64,000 bases of DNA from Mycobacterium sp. SMC-2 (GCF_025263485.1 NZ_CP079863.1:4402001-4466000), one strand, 5' to 3'. Positions 49,680 through 59,838 are shown, counted from the first letter of the stretch. Notes: generated by a model not told the origin, from the letters alone. A program made the numbers and translations.

Positions 49680-51415
49680 CTTCGCCCTTCGGGCGGGGAT
49701 TGCGGCGGTTCGGCAACGGCGGTCGTTTCGGTGGGCCGTTGTGCCTCACCGTCTTTGAGAGCGACCTGGGACTCGTGGGGATTCGCCTTGGCTGGCCGGC
49801 GTTTCGGTGCGGCCTTCTTCGCCGGCGCTTTCTTTGCCGGCGCCTTCGAAACGGCTTTGGCGGCAGTCTTTTTCGCCAACGTCTTGGCCTTGGCCGCCGC
49901 CTTTTTTTCCGCGTACAGGTCGACCTGGGGTAGCTCATCGACGGGCCAGTTGGCCAGCGTGTCGAGATACAGCTGCCGGACCTCGGCGATGCGTTCGGGC
50001 AGGTTCTCGACGGTCCAGTCCTGCACCGAAATAGGCGGGAATACCGCGACGTCGACCGTGCCGGGATTGATGACGGTGGAGTTGCGGGCGGCGACGAGCT
50101 CCGCGTTGCGGATCACGATCGGGACGATCGGGATTCCGGCCGCCATGGCGAGGCGGAACGGGCCCTTCTTGAACGGCCCGACTTCGGTGGTGTCCACCCG
50201 GGTGCCTTCCGGGGCGATCACGATCGACAGCCCCTTTTTGGCGCGGTCTTCCACCTCGCGCATCGTCTCCACCGCGGCGACGGGATCGTCGCGGTCGATG
50301 AACACGCCGTCGAGTAGCTTGCCCAGCGTGCCCATGATCGGGTCCTTCTTCAGCTCCTTTTTGCCCACGCCGATCCAGTTGTCGCGCACCAGCGCGCCGG
50401 CGATGACCGGATCGACCTGGTTGCGGTGATTGAAGATGAAGACCGCCGGGCGCTGCGCGGTCAGGTTCTCCCCCCCGATGACGTTGAGGTGCACGCCGGC
50501 GATCGCCAGCGACAGCTGGGAGAAGGTCGAGGTGAAGAAGTTGACGCCGCGGCGCCGGTTGCGGGTCAGTACCCCGATGCCCACGGCGCCGGCGGCGACG
50601 GGGAACATCGAGCCGAAGCCGGCGAGGGTGCGCAGCTGGCGCCGCAGACCCACCGGACCGCGGCTGTTGAACCGCAGGATCGGCCAGCCGCGGCGCTTGG
50701 CCACGGCGGCCATTTTGCCCTCCGGATTGGTCGGACGCGGGTTGCCGACCAGATACATCAGGGCGACGTCCTCGTCGCCGTCGGCGTAGAAGTAGCTGTC
50801 CTGCAGGTCGATGCCGTTCTCGGCTGCAAACCGTTGCACCGCAGCGGCTTTGCCCGGCCCCCACAGGATCGGCTTCTGTACACCGCCGGTGAGGATGCCG
50901 TCTTCGGTGGTCTCGAACTTGTTGGTGAGCATGTTGGAGATGCCGAGGAACCGCGCCACCGGGTTGACCTGGATGGTCAGCGCCGACGAGCTGAGCACCA
51001 CGGTGTGCCCGCGCGCGACGTGCGCCCGTACCAGCTCGCGCATCTCCGGGTAAATCCGCGACTCGATCCGCTGCACGAACAGCCGCTCACCGATCTCCTC
51101 CAGGTCGTCCAGCACGCGGCCGGCCAACGCGGCGGCGGCCTTGCCGATGAGGTCTTCGAACTCGATGCGCCCCAGCGTGTGGCTCAGCCCGGCCTGGACC
51201 ATGCCGAGCAGCTCGCCCACACCCATGTCACGGCGCAGCAGCCGCTCCTGGGTGAGGATCACCGCCGTGAAGCCGGCCACCAGTGTCCCGTCCAGGTCGA
51301 AGAACGCCCCGATCCTGGGACCCGGTGGGCTGGACATGATTTCGGCGACCGAGCCCGGCAACCGCATGTCCCCGGGCGTTCCGCCGTCGTCTCGCTGATC
51401 TTTCGGGGCGCTCAT
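49676..51415 (-). CDS. plsC: Bifunctional HAD phosphatase / 1-acylglycerol-3-phosphate acyltransferase PlsC
   Basis: 579 residues. The N-terminal HAD domain has the nucleophile motif FFDLDGTL (D40, D42) and FYADGDEDV. The acyltransferase domain (about 320 on) has NHRNQVDP (HX4D), FIDRDD and the EGTR motif of substrate binding. The C-terminal 60 residues are Lys/Ala/Pro-rich and likely disordered. It makes phosphatidic acid after PlsB2. Its ATG overlaps the upstream WS/DGAT stop by 4 bp. Confidence 0.94.
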   Translation of the reverse strand: MSAPKDQRDDGGTPGDMRLPGSVAEIMSSPPGPRIGAFFDLDGTLVAGFTAVILTQERLLRRDMGVGELLGMVQAGLSHTLGRIEFEDLIGKAAAALAGRVLDDLEEIGERLFVQRIESRIYPEMRELVRAHVARGHTVVLSSSALTIQVNPVARFLGISNMLTNKFETTEDGILTGGVQKPILWGPGKAAAVQRFAAENGIDLQDSYFYADGDEDVALMYLVGNPRPTNPEGKMAAVAKRRGWPILRFNSRGPVGLRRQLRTLAGFGSMFPVAAGAVGIGVLTRNRRRGVNFFTSTFSQLSLAIAGVHLNVIGGENLTAQRPAVFIFNHRNQVDPVIAGALVRDNWIGVGKKELKKDPIMGTLGKLLDGVFIDRDDPVAAVETMREVEDRAKKGLSIVIAPEGTRVDTTEVGPFKKGPFRLAMAAGIPIVPIVIRNAELVAARNSTVINPGTVDVAVFPPISVQDWTVENLPERIAEVRQLYLDTLANWPVDELPQVDLYAEKKAAAKAKTLAKKTAAKAVSKAPAKKAPAKKAAPKRRPAKANPHESQVALKDGEAQRPTETTAVAEPPQSPPEGRR

Positions 51416-52881
51416 GAGCCGGCCGCCGTTCGTGCCGAGGTCGCCGGTTCGGTGAAGGAAGCGGGCACCGCGCGGGTCGCCCCGTCACCGGCGAGCGCCA
51501 GGATTTCGTCGAAGCCCTCCAGCAGGCATTGGGCGAACAGCGGCTCGTTGCGCACCGACGCCCGGTCGTAACGCACCGTGATGGTGCACCACCCGCCCCG
51601 CGAGATCAGCACCACCATCATCGCCACCCCGGGCAGTGGGCCAATGCCATACTGCCGCAACACCTTTGCACCGGCAATGTAGGTGTCTCCGGGGTACACC
51701 GGGACATTGCTGGCCTGCACGTCGGAGCCGATGACCGAGCCGGTGATGCCCTCGAGGACCGCGGTCGGCAGGACGCTGAGCAGTGGTGCGACGGAACCGA
51801 TGATGTTCATGGCGGGCTCGTCGCGGCGCTGCGTCATCTGTGCGCGGATCTTCTTCATCCGCGAGACCGGATCGAGGGTGCCCACGGGTGCGGCCAGGTT
51901 GACGCCGGTGAACCGGTTGCCGCCGGCCGTATCGGCTTCGGCCCGCAGGTTCACCGGTACCGCCATCGGCAGCGTGCTGATCGGCACGCCGAGCGCCTCG
52001 TGGTAGCGCCGCAAGGCGCCGCACAGGCCGGCGAGGTAGGCGTCGTTGATCGAACCCCCGCCGGCCTTGGCGGCCCGGTGCAGATCCGAGAGCGGGATGT
52101 CGATCGCTTCGGTGCGGGTGGCCAGGCTGCGCCGCCGCAGCAGCGGCGACGGCTCGGCCGCCCGGTTGAGCACCCGCATCCCGGACAGGGCGTAACCCAC
52201 GATCCCGGACACGGTCGACGCCGGTTCCAGCACCGCCCGTCCGGCCACCGATACCGCCCCGGACACTGCGCTCAGGACGCCACCGACCACGGCGGTGGGC
52301 AGGTGGCTAATGCCTTGCCGCATCAAGTCATTGGGCGTGAGGTCCTGAGGGATGGGCAGCGGGGGCGTCGGCTTGGGCGGCGGGTTGCGCTCGAGGTCAT
52401 AGATTTCCGCAAACATCTGCACCCCGCCGACGCCGTCGGTGACCGCATGGCTGACGTGCAGCAGCGTCGCGGCTTTCCCGTCGGCCAGACCCTCGACCAA
52501 GGTGGCCGTCCACAGCGGTCGGGAGATGTCCAGCGGCGACTGCAGGATCACCTCGGCGAGGTTGAACACGTCGCGCAGGGTGCCGGGCTCGGCCACCCGC
52601 ATCCGGCGCACATGGAATTCGAGGTTGAAATCGGGGTCCACCACCCAGCGCGGCGATGCCGTCGGCAGCGTCGGCACGACCACCTTCTGCCGCAGCCGCA
52701 ACACGCGCCGCGAGGCGTTCTCGAATCGGGCCAGGAACCTGTCCCAGTCCGGCGTGGTGTCGAGGAGTTCCAACGCCATGATGCCCGACCGGGTGCGGGG
52801 ATTCGCTTCTCCCCGGTGCATCAGATAGTCGACCGGTCCGAGCTGATCGGATAACTGCACGACCTCGACGGATTCGCTCAC
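51412..52881 (-). CDS. WS/DGAT-family acyltransferase (Rv2484c-like)
   Basis: 489 residues of the wax ester synthase/diacylglycerol acyltransferase family, which makes triacylglycerol from acyl-CoA. The active-site region reads HVSHAVTDGVGG: the usual HHxxxDG has Ser in place of the first His, while the second, catalytic His and DG remain. The PLW and NxxG blocks (SRPLWTATLVEGL, GGSINDAYLAGL) are present. GTG 52881 gives SESVEVVQLSDQLGPVDYLMHRGE; longer starts are possible. Coupled to plsC. Confidence 0.88.
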   Translation of the reverse strand: MSESVEVVQLSDQLGPVDYLMHRGEANPRTRSGIMALELLDTTPDWDRFLARFENASRRVLRLRQKVVVPTLPTASPRWVVDPDFNLEFHVRRMRVAEPGTLRDVFNLAEVILQSPLDISRPLWTATLVEGLADGKAATLLHVSHAVTDGVGGVQMFAEIYDLERNPPPKPTPPLPIPQDLTPNDLMRQGISHLPTAVVGGVLSAVSGAVSVAGRAVLEPASTVSGIVGYALSGMRVLNRAAEPSPLLRRRSLATRTEAIDIPLSDLHRAAKAGGGSINDAYLAGLCGALRRYHEALGVPISTLPMAVPVNLRAEADTAGGNRFTGVNLAAPVGTLDPVSRMKKIRAQMTQRRDEPAMNIIGSVAPLLSVLPTAVLEGITGSVIGSDVQASNVPVYPGDTYIAGAKVLRQYGIGPLPGVAMMVVLISRGGWCTITVRYDRASVRNEPLFAQCLLEGFDEILALAGDGATRAVPASFTEPATSARTAAGS

Positions 52882-52996
52882 GGACGCGTCAATCCTGTCA
52901 CCGTCGCTCAAGCCTCCTGCCTTGGACCCACCAACCTTCGCCAACACAACGCTAGCCGGGTTGCCGCGCTGGTGAAAGGAGCGGTCGCGGTGCGAG

Positions 52997-54244
52997 TCAG
53001 CTCGCAGGGGTGGCCGCCAGCGGGACCGCGTCCAGCAGCGAGCTGACGCGCCGGCCGTACACGACACCCAAGAAGTCCGAGACGGCGTCGGCGGCCAGGC
53101 GCGACCGAACCGTGGAGAGGATGTCGAACGCGTGGTGCGCGTTCGCGAGTTCGGCGTGGGCCACCGTCGCAGCGCCCGCCGCGCGCAGCGCCGCGCAGAA
53201 GGCCCGCGCCTGGCCGCTGGGAACCAGTTCGTCCTTCTCGCCGTGCAGCACGAAGAAGGGCGGCGCGTCGCTGTGCGCGTAGGAGACCGGGGACGCCGCC
53301 ATGAACCGCTCGGGGTGATCGGCGTAGCGGGCCTTCAAGACGAAGTGCTCCAGAAACGGCAGCATCAATTCGTGCATGTTGTCGAAGTCGGTGAAGTCGT
53401 AGACGCCGTAGTAGGGCGCGACGGCCTGAACCGTCGTGTCGGCGCCCTCGAATCCGGGCTGGAACGCCGGGTCGTTCGGGGTCAGCGCCGCCAGCGAAGC
53501 CAGGTGGCCACCCGCCGATCCGCCGGTGATCGCGATGAAGTCGGGATCACCGCCGTAGTCGGCGATGTTTTGCCGGACCCATGCGATCGCCCTTTTCACG
53601 TCGATCAGGTGCGCGGGAAACGTGGAACGCGGGCTCTTGCAGTAGTTGATCGAGACGCAGATCCAGCCGAGTTCGGCCATGCGGCTCATCAGCGTGTAGG
53701 CCTGCACCCGCTTATCGCCGACCGTCCACGCCCCACCGGGAACCTGAATCAGCACCGGCGCCCGGCAACCCGGCGCCAAATCGTCGCGCCGCCAGATGTC
53801 GAGCAGGTTGTCGCGTCCTCCGGGGCCGTAGGAGATGTTGGACGTCTGCGCCGCGTACCGGCGGTGCGGCCCGGGCCTGCTCAACACGCCGCCGGGCGGG
53901 GCACAGACGGTCTTGTCGCTGGCCGGGTGGCACACCTGCTCACGGAAGCCCGGTCCGAACGATTGCTCGAGCGCGGCGGTGAGGGCCCGATCGGCCCGCT
54001 GCGCCGCCCAGGTGGTGCCGACGCGGCCGATGGACGGGTGCGCAACCCGCGACAACGCGTGGCCGGTCAGGACGTGCGGGGGAAACTCCGTGGCAAGCCA
54101 GCCGGCGACGAAGCCGACCGCGAGCGGCGAACCGCGCAGCAACAGCGTGCCGGCCCGGTAGACGTCCATCGCGTCGGCCGCCAGGCGTGCTGCCTGGGTA
54201 CCGGCCCACGAGCACCGTGAAGTCAAGTGCATGGTCACGCTCAT
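52997..54244 (-). CDS. lipQ: Carboxylesterase LipQ, alpha/beta hydrolase
   Basis: 415 residues of the hormone-sensitive-lipase-like class. The catalytic serine is in ITGGSAGGHLAS, the Asp in LHGEKDELVPSG and the His in NAHHAFD; the oxyanion-hole segment is VPGGAWTVG instead of HGGG. The N-terminal 30 residues include a hydrophobic stretch that may anchor it. The ATG at 54244 has an AGGGG upstream. It is the last backbone gene before the tRNA-Arg. Confidence 0.9.
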   Translation of the reverse strand: MSVTMHLTSRCSWAGTQAARLAADAMDVYRAGTLLLRGSPLAVGFVAGWLATEFPPHVLTGHALSRVAHPSIGRVGTTWAAQRADRALTAALEQSFGPGFREQVCHPASDKTVCAPPGGVLSRPGPHRRYAAQTSNISYGPGGRDNLLDIWRRDDLAPGCRAPVLIQVPGGAWTVGDKRVQAYTLMSRMAELGWICVSINYCKSPRSTFPAHLIDVKRAIAWVRQNIADYGGDPDFIAITGGSAGGHLASLAALTPNDPAFQPGFEGADTTVQAVAPYYGVYDFTDFDNMHELMLPFLEHFVLKARYADHPERFMAASPVSYAHSDAPPFFVLHGEKDELVPSGQARAFCAALRAAGAATVAHAELANAHHAFDILSTVRSRLAADAVSDFLGVVYGRRVSSLLDAVPLAATPAS

Positions 54245-54431
54245 AGCAACGCCACCCCTCGACGGTATGCACACGCCTCGTTGCGGTAAACGGCCGGTGA
54301 CCGGCCGGTGTTCTACGTGTGTCGAGGGTCACCACCATAACTGATAACCGCGGGGCCGGAACGCTTTTCGCGCGCGTGGCGGCGGCGAGTCGTGTCGCGA
54401 CACGCCGTTGGAATAGACTGACCTGCACAAC

Positions 54432-54505
54432 GCCTCCGTAGCTCAGGTGGATAGAGCAAGGGCCTTCTAATCCCTAGGTCGCACGTTCGAGTCGTGCCGG
54501 GGGCA
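54432..54505 (+). tRNA. tRNA-Arg (anticodon TCT)
   Basis: Acceptor GCCTCCG pairs with CGGGGGC (one G-U). D-arm GCTCAGGTGGATAGAGC, anticodon loop CTTCTAA with TCT, T-arm GCACG-TTCGAGT-CGTGC, discriminator A. CCA is not encoded. Marks the edge of the accessory segment. Confidence 0.96.
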
Positions 54506-54807
54506 CTGGCCAGTGTGTATGACCTCGGTGGATGCGTGACATTTCGTCTTCGGGTGCTGCCTGACGGCGTTTTCGGCTGATGCTTGCCATTTCGGCTTAG
54601 GTGACGCCTGACTGGCCGCAGGTCTGCGTCGGAGCCCACTACGCCGGGGCCCGCTGCGATGTGCACTTCGACGCAGAGCTGTTGCGATCGGCGACCGGTT
54701 GTCCAAGACCGCCGCGCACACCAGCCGCGGCGAGGTAAGAAACCAACGGGCCTTTCGCACCCGCGAGTAGGCCTGACCACTGACCCAGAAGCGTGGGTGC
54801 CGTCCGA
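54506..54807. other. Gene-free DNA with a 34-bp direct repeat after tRNA-Arg
   Basis: Units 54531-54565 and 54579-54612 share GATGC-TG-CATTTCG-CTT-GGTG-GCCTGAC, 48 bp apart. Such doubled motifs resemble the multiple terminal repeats of IS21-type elements, so this may be a solo transposon end. No gene recognised. Confidence 0.4.
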
Positions 54808-55770
54808 CTAAGCCTTCGGTCGATCTGTCTCGACTGCGCAGCGTTCAGCGAAAGCGAGCACGGCCCGTCCGTAGGCTTCGCCGAGCCGGTGATGTTCAAT
54901 GTTGTGTCCGACGCCGCGCCAAAACGATGCCTCCACAAACGGCGCTCGGGAGAATAGGCCGGCGATGGTGGCGACCCGCTCAGCTGATGTCTCCCAAAGC
55001 CCGTCGAACTCGGCGAGCACGTAGTGCAGCGGAACCTCAACGCGGGAGGCGACTTTCGGTAGGTCATCTGCCCAGCTGGTGTTCAGTTCCACGAGGTCGG
55101 CCGATGGGGTGCTCACCGGCAGATCCGCGACGTCGGCCAGGGTCGTCGTGTTCAAGGTCCAGTCCGGGCCGTAGAAGAGCGGGCGGATAAGATCGCCCGG
55201 CATGCTCAAAGCGACGTCGGTGGGCAGCTGCCCGATCAGCTCAACCACGACGGGCGCAAGTGAGTCGCAAACACTGGAGATCGCCAGCCCAATCAGCGGC
55301 CAGGAGACCTTCTTCGCTGCGACGTGGATGGCGATCGCCGCGCCGATCGAGTGCCCAATCAGCACAATGCCCGGACGGCCTTCGCCCAATTGGTCCCAAA
55401 TATGGGTGACGACGTCGGCGATTATCTCCGCCGCCTGCGAGAAGGACGGCTGGCGGCGCGCAGAATCGTCGTCAGCGGGATATCCGGGTCGGCTAAGCGA
55501 GACAACACCGAAGGCCGCCGCGCTTGCCTGGCACAGCAGTGAACAACGTGGCGCGTCAAAGTAGCGGTTGTCGTAACCACCACCGTGCAGGCATACGAGT
55601 AGTGGAGTGTCCTGACGCTCAACGGCGGCCCAGCGCGCCTCAAGCGGTGTCTTCTGACCAAACCAACCGCTGCTAATCGCAGAGACATCGGACCGCTCGG
55701 AAGCTGGCTCGCTTCCAGCGGAAGGGAGCGACATCGCATACGACGCTGTGGGCACCTGATATCCAGTCAC
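54808..55770 (-). CDS. Alpha/beta hydrolase, accessory
   Basis: 320 residues with LLVCLHGGGYDNRYFDAP near the N-terminus, the nucleophile elbow IGHSIGAAIA, a likely acid in LAEFDGLWE and the histidine in GVGHNIEHH. Probably a soluble esterase or lactonase of unknown substrate. GTG at 55770; an ATG at 55734 is an equal alternative. Codon use is less GC-biased than the backbone, consistent with transfer. Confidence 0.8.
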   Translation of the reverse strand: MTGYQVPTASYAMSLPSAGSEPASERSDVSAISSGWFGQKTPLEARWAAVERQDTPLLVCLHGGGYDNRYFDAPRCSLLCQASAAAFGVVSLSRPGYPADDDSARRQPSFSQAAEIIADVVTHIWDQLGEGRPGIVLIGHSIGAAIAIHVAAKKVSWPLIGLAISSVCDSLAPVVVELIGQLPTDVALSMPGDLIRPLFYGPDWTLNTTTLADVADLPVSTPSADLVELNTSWADDLPKVASRVEVPLHYVLAEFDGLWETSAERVATIAGLFSRAPFVEASFWRGVGHNIEHHRLGEAYGRAVLAFAERCAVETDRPKA

Positions 55771-55898
55771 TTCGGTGCGGCGACCCGCATGTGCGGAGGA
55801 CGCCCTTAGTCACAGATGTCGAGTTTTCTACAACACTGTAGCCACAGTGTCAAGGGCTAACCTCGCGCCATTCTCATCTTTGTGGGGATCCGAGAACT

Positions 55899-56030
55899 CT
55901 ACGGCCGTTTGAGTCGCAGACAACTGGAAACACAACATGGCCGAATGCACACAGTCGTGGCCGATGTCGCGAAGTACAGGACGGCTGCACCGACGTCCTC
56001 GGATGTGTCTGCTCGGGAAAGCCGACTGCC
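55899..56030 (-). pseudogene. Possible short-chain dehydrogenase C-terminal remnant
   Basis: The segment SEDVGAAVLYFATSATTVCI resembles the PEDVAAAVLFLAS stretch near the end of SDR enzymes. It has no start and ends in a divergent tail before TAG. The rest of 55771-56159 holds no gene I recognise. Confidence 0.3.
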
Positions 56031-56159
56031 GCTGCGGCATCTCGGCTCCGGTTAGCTCGACGAGCCGCCAATGGCATCGGGGCTGAGAATGCTGACCGAT
56101 GAGGCGGAAGAAACATTCGCGAGGTCTGCGCGAAACCGAATGATGGTTGGTTGCTAGCC

Positions 56160-57056
56160 CTATAGCAGCATCGCGGTGACATAGTTGGCGTTGCCGAACG
56201 GTACGGCATCCTCGTCGTCGGGGTATGAGAAGCCGTCAGCTTCAAGGAGCTCTTTGCTTGTCTGTGAGGACACTTGCCAGCCCAACCGGCCAAGGTGCTC
56301 GATCACGTGGCTGCGTTCGCCGTGGTAGATGAGGTCGGCGACATCGAGGTCGTGGCCGGACTTCTTCATTTGCTCGGCAACGCTCTGGGCGCGTGCGCCA
56401 AAAAACACGCTCATGTCGGGGACGTACTCGGTGGCCATCGTGCTTCCCGGCCCGCTGAGCTCGGTTACGTTCTCAAACAGGCGGCCCAGCGCTTCGGGCG
56501 GCAGATAGATCAACAGACCTTCCGCGATCCAGGCAGTCGCCTTGCTGCGATCGAAGGCATTGTCTAATAACGCCTTCGGCCAGTCGTCGCGAAGATCGAT
56601 ACCGATGGCTCGCTGGACCGCCCTTGGTTTTACATGCAGATCGGCCAGCGTAGCGGTCTTGAAGTCGATCACTGCGGGCTGGTCCAGTTCGAAGACGACA
56701 GTTTCCTTAGGCCACCACAATCGGTAGGCGCGGGTATCCAGTCCCGCCGCGAGAATCACCGCCTGACGCACGCCTGACGCAGCCGCATCGTTGAACAGCC
56801 GGTCGAAGAATCGGGTGCGCACCGTTATGGCGTCGACCGATCGCCGCACGGTGGATTCCGGATCCTCTTGGGACTCAATGCTGCCGTCAACGAGCCGGAT
56901 CGAGTAGTGGTGACCCGCGGCTCGCACCAGCGGCTCGGCGAATGGGTCATCGATCAGCTTGTCGCGATGTGCTAACGCCCGCTGGGCGGCCACCATCGTC
57001 GCGGTGGCGCCCACGCTCGACTTCAAGTCCCATCGGTCGTTTTCGGCTCGGGCCAT
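56160..57056 (-). CDS. Class I SAM-dependent methyltransferase, mycobacterial LCMT-like family
   Basis: 298 residues, DPFAEPLVRAAG, VRTRFFDRLF, AVILAAGLDTRAYRL (SAM-binding glycine motif), FELDQPAVIDFK and WIAEGLLIYLP. This is the large family of putative S-adenosylmethionine methyltransferases expanded in mycobacteria; substrates are mostly unknown. The ATG 57056 has AAAGG upstream and replaces a longer frame that would run towards the IS21 element. Confidence 0.88.
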   Translation of the reverse strand: MARAENDRWDLKSSVGATATMVAAQRALAHRDKLIDDPFAEPLVRAAGHHYSIRLVDGSIESQEDPESTVRRSVDAITVRTRFFDRLFNDAAASGVRQAVILAAGLDTRAYRLWWPKETVVFELDQPAVIDFKTATLADLHVKPRAVQRAIGIDLRDDWPKALLDNAFDRSKATAWIAEGLLIYLPPEALGRLFENVTELSGPGSTMATEYVPDMSVFFGARAQSVAEQMKKSGHDLDVADLIYHGERSHVIEHLGRLGWQVSSQTSKELLEADGFSYPDDEDAVPFGNANYVTAMLL

Positions 57057-57318
57057 TTGTAACCTTTGATCTCGAATTACATTGACAGCAAAGCTTTTTT
57101 GGAGCACATCCGAGGCTTCGCCAGGAAATCTTCCGGAGTCACAGCCCGTGACTGTCGGCTGCCAGGAATAAGGGACCAGCTCGGCGCCGGTTTTGCCATG
57201 AGCATGGGACCACCCGATTGCCAGTGATGGGACCATCTGGCTAGCTGTTTTGCCAGTTATGGGACCACCCCGGCGTGGCGTTGGGGGCTTCCGGTTGCTC
57301 GGCCGCTGTATTGGCCGA

Positions 57319-58869
57319 ATGAGCTACCGGGAGGTGTCGGTGATCGAAGTCAGGGAGATGCTGCGGTTGTGGCTGCAGGGTCATGGGTTGCGCGAGGTGG
57401 CCCGGTTATCGGGCACGGACCGCAAAACGGTGCGCCGGTATGTGGACCGCGCCCGCGCGTGCGGGCTGGACCGTGACGGCGACGGGTGTCAGTTGACCGA
57501 CGAGCTGTTGGCGGCGGTGATCGCCGGCGTGCGGCCGAGTCGGCCCAACGGCAAGAGCCAGGCCTGGGAGACCATCGCCGCCCAGCACGAGCAGATCAAG
57601 GCGTGGCTGAAGCAAGACTTGACTCTGACGAAGGTGCACACGCTGCTTGGGCGTCGGGGCGTGGTGGTGTCGTATCGAACGTTGCATCGCTATGCCACAA
57701 CGGAATTGGGGTTCGGGATTCGGCAGGCCACGGTGCCGGTGGCCGATTGCGAGCCCGGTGCTGAACTGCAGGTCGATTTCGGTCGGCTCGGAATGCTCAC
57801 TGATGCCGCGGATGGCCGCCGGCGGGTAGTGCAGGGGTTGATCTTCACTGCGGTGTATTCGCGGCACATGTTCGTCTGGCCGACCTACCGGCAGACGCTT
57901 CACGAGGTGATCGCCGGGTTTGAGGCCGCGTGGGCATTCTTCGGCGGGGTGTTCGCGGTGGCGATCCCCGACAACATGAAGGCCATCGTCGACAAGGCTG
58001 ATGCGACCGATCCGAAACTTAATGACGCCTTCCGCGAATACGCTCAGGCGCGGGGCTTCGTCGTGGACCCCACCCGCATCCGCAGCCCGCGCGACAAGCC
58101 TAGGGTTGAGCGCTGTGTCCAATATGTTCGGTCGAATTTCTTTGCTGGAGAAGACTTTCGGAATCTGAGTGACTGCCGGGCACGAGCCGAGCAGTGGTGT
58201 GGGCAGGTGGCGGGGATGCGGATACACGGCACCACTCGGCTGCGCCCGGCCGAGGTATTCGCCACCGACGAGCTACCCCACCTCAAACCGGCACCCGACG
58301 AGGTGTTCGACATCCCGACCTGGAGCCGGCCCAAGGTGGCTCCCGATCGGCACGTGCAGGTCGCCAAGGCGCTCTACAGCGTTCCCGGTGAGCTGATTGG
58401 GCGCCGGCTGGATGCCCGGGTGGATGCGCGCACGGTGAAGCTGTATTGGCGCGGTGAGCTGATCAAGGTCCATCCGGTCATGGCGCCAGGACGCCGCCAT
58501 ACCGACCCCGCTGATCTACCGGCCGAGGTGTCGGTCTATGCGATGCGAGATATCAACACCTTGCAGCGCAAGGCATCCGCACACGGGCAGCATGTCGGCG
58601 CCTACGCGGCGGCGGTGCTGGAGCATCCGCTGCCGTGGACCAAGATGCGCCAGGTCTACCGACTCCTGGGACTGGTGCGCCGCCACGGCGCCGACGCGGT
58701 CGATGACGCCTGCCAGCGCGCGCTGGACGCCGAGGTCATCGACGTCGGGCTGATCGAGCGCATGCTTACCCGCGGTGCCGGCGCACAGCTGCCGCTGATC
58801 CCGAACCCGCCGCAGGCGTCGCGGTTCGTCCGCGCGGCCACCGACTTCGCGGTGCGCAGGCCCTCATGA
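57319..58869 (+). CDS. istA: IS21-family transposase IstA
   Basis: 516 residues with an N-terminal helix-turn-helix (about 20-45, HGLREVARLSGTDRKTVRRYV) and a DDE core: D153 (LQVDFGRLG), D218 (IPDNMKAIV) and E264 (KPRVERCVQYV). A C-terminal Mu-transposase-like beta domain follows (KALYSVPGELIGRRL). Both catalytic region and length are intact. Overlaps istB by 4 bp. Confidence 0.94.
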   Translation: MSYREVSVIEVREMLRLWLQGHGLREVARLSGTDRKTVRRYVDRARACGLDRDGDGCQLTDELLAAVIAGVRPSRPNGKSQAWETIAAQHEQIKAWLKQDLTLTKVHTLLGRRGVVVSYRTLHRYATTELGFGIRQATVPVADCEPGAELQVDFGRLGMLTDAADGRRRVVQGLIFTAVYSRHMFVWPTYRQTLHEVIAGFEAAWAFFGGVFAVAIPDNMKAIVDKADATDPKLNDAFREYAQARGFVVDPTRIRSPRDKPRVERCVQYVRSNFFAGEDFRNLSDCRARAEQWCGQVAGMRIHGTTRLRPAEVFATDELPHLKPAPDEVFDIPTWSRPKVAPDRHVQVAKALYSVPGELIGRRLDARVDARTVKLYWRGELIKVHPVMAPGRRHTDPADLPAEVSVYAMRDINTLQRKASAHGQHVGAYAAAVLEHPLPWTKMRQVYRLLGLVRRHGADAVDDACQRALDAEVIDVGLIERMLTRGAGAQLPLIPNPPQASRFVRAATDFAVRRPS

Positions 58870-59681
58870 GCACAACCCGCCGCCCCGATGCCACCCCCGC
58901 GGTCAAGCCGATCGAGGTGTCTGCAGACCTCAAAGCGCTGATGCGCCGCCTCAAGCTCGGCCGCCTGCTCGACACCCTGCCCGAACGGCTCGCGCTGGCA
59001 CGATCGAATCGGCTGCCACACCACGACTTCCTGGAAATGCTGCTAGCCGATGAGGTCACCCGCCGCGACCGCGAGTCCGCCGCCCGCCGCGCCAAGACAG
59101 CACAATTGGATCCGCAGATGCAGCTGCAGGCCTGGGATGACACCGCCGCGGTCAGCTACGACCGCCAACTATGGGCAGAGTTGACCTCGCTGCGGTTTCT
59201 GGCCGACGCCTACAACGTGCTCATCATGGGACCGGTCGGAGTCGGAAAAACGTTCCTGGCCAACGCATTAGGCCACATCGCCGTGCGACGTCACCACAGC
59301 GTGCATACCGAACGCGCCGACAAACTGTTCAAACGCCTCCGCGGAGCACGGCTAGACGGCAGCTATGAAGACGAGATGCGCAAACTACACCGCGTCGAGC
59401 TGCTCATCATCGATGACCTCGCGTTGCACCGGCTTGAGGCCACCGAGACCAATGACTTCTACGAGCTCATCGTGGAACGCCACCGCACCGCATCAACGGT
59501 CATCACCAGCAACCGCGAACCACCGGAGATCCTCACCATGATGGCCGACCCACTCCTGGCCCAGTCGGCGATGGACCGGCTCCAATCCGCGGCCTACGAA
59601 CTCGTCGTCGAGGGCGAGTCCTACCGGCAACGCCAGAAACCCCGTCCTCGAAAGCCGGTCAATTCGGACCAGCCGAATTGA
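58866..59681 (+). CDS. istB: IS21-family ATPase helper IstB
   Basis: 271-residue AAA+ ATPase related to DnaC, which chooses the target and activates IstA. Walker A GPVGVGKT (122-129), Walker B LLIIDDLAL and sensor segment VITSNREPPE are present. A basic tail RQRQKPRPRKP ends it. ATGA overlap with istA. Confidence 0.95.
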   Translation: MSTTRRPDATPAVKPIEVSADLKALMRRLKLGRLLDTLPERLALARSNRLPHHDFLEMLLADEVTRRDRESAARRAKTAQLDPQMQLQAWDDTAAVSYDRQLWAELTSLRFLADAYNVLIMGPVGVGKTFLANALGHIAVRRHHSVHTERADKLFKRLRGARLDGSYEDEMRKLHRVELLIIDDLALHRLEATETNDFYELIVERHRTASTVITSNREPPEILTMMADPLLAQSAMDRLQSAAYELVVEGESYRQRQKPRPRKPVNSDQPN

Positions 59682-59838
59682 CCAGCAGCCAGGTCATCAG
59701 TCACCATCACCCCACGGCCAGCAACCGGAAACAACCGGTCCCATGCTCATGGCAAAACGGTGGTCCCATCACCCTGGCAAGCGACACCGTGACCGCAGCC
59801 AGTTGTGGGTCGACAACATATCTCGATGACCTTGAGCA

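Larger units (their letters stand above)
57194..59779 (+). mobile_element. IS21-family insertion sequence
   Basis: About 2.6 kb with istA and istB. Left end carries three related terminal units TGCCA-n-ATGGGACC (57194, 57219, 57253); the right end carries two in inverse orientation (59736-59757 and 59759-59779). TTTTGCCATGAGCATGGGACC occurs at both ends. No target duplication is evident, so exact ends are provisional. Confidence 0.85.

Noticed and set aside
47394..50429. A 1011-residue plus-strand frame opposite plsB2 and plsC
   Set aside because: Both opposite genes have clear catalytic motifs; this frame has none and spans two genes. Shadow frame.
55874..56293. 139-residue minus-strand frame across the methyltransferase 3' end
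   Set aside because: Most of it overlaps the methyltransferase in another frame. Only a short SDR-like scrap in a different frame is noted.
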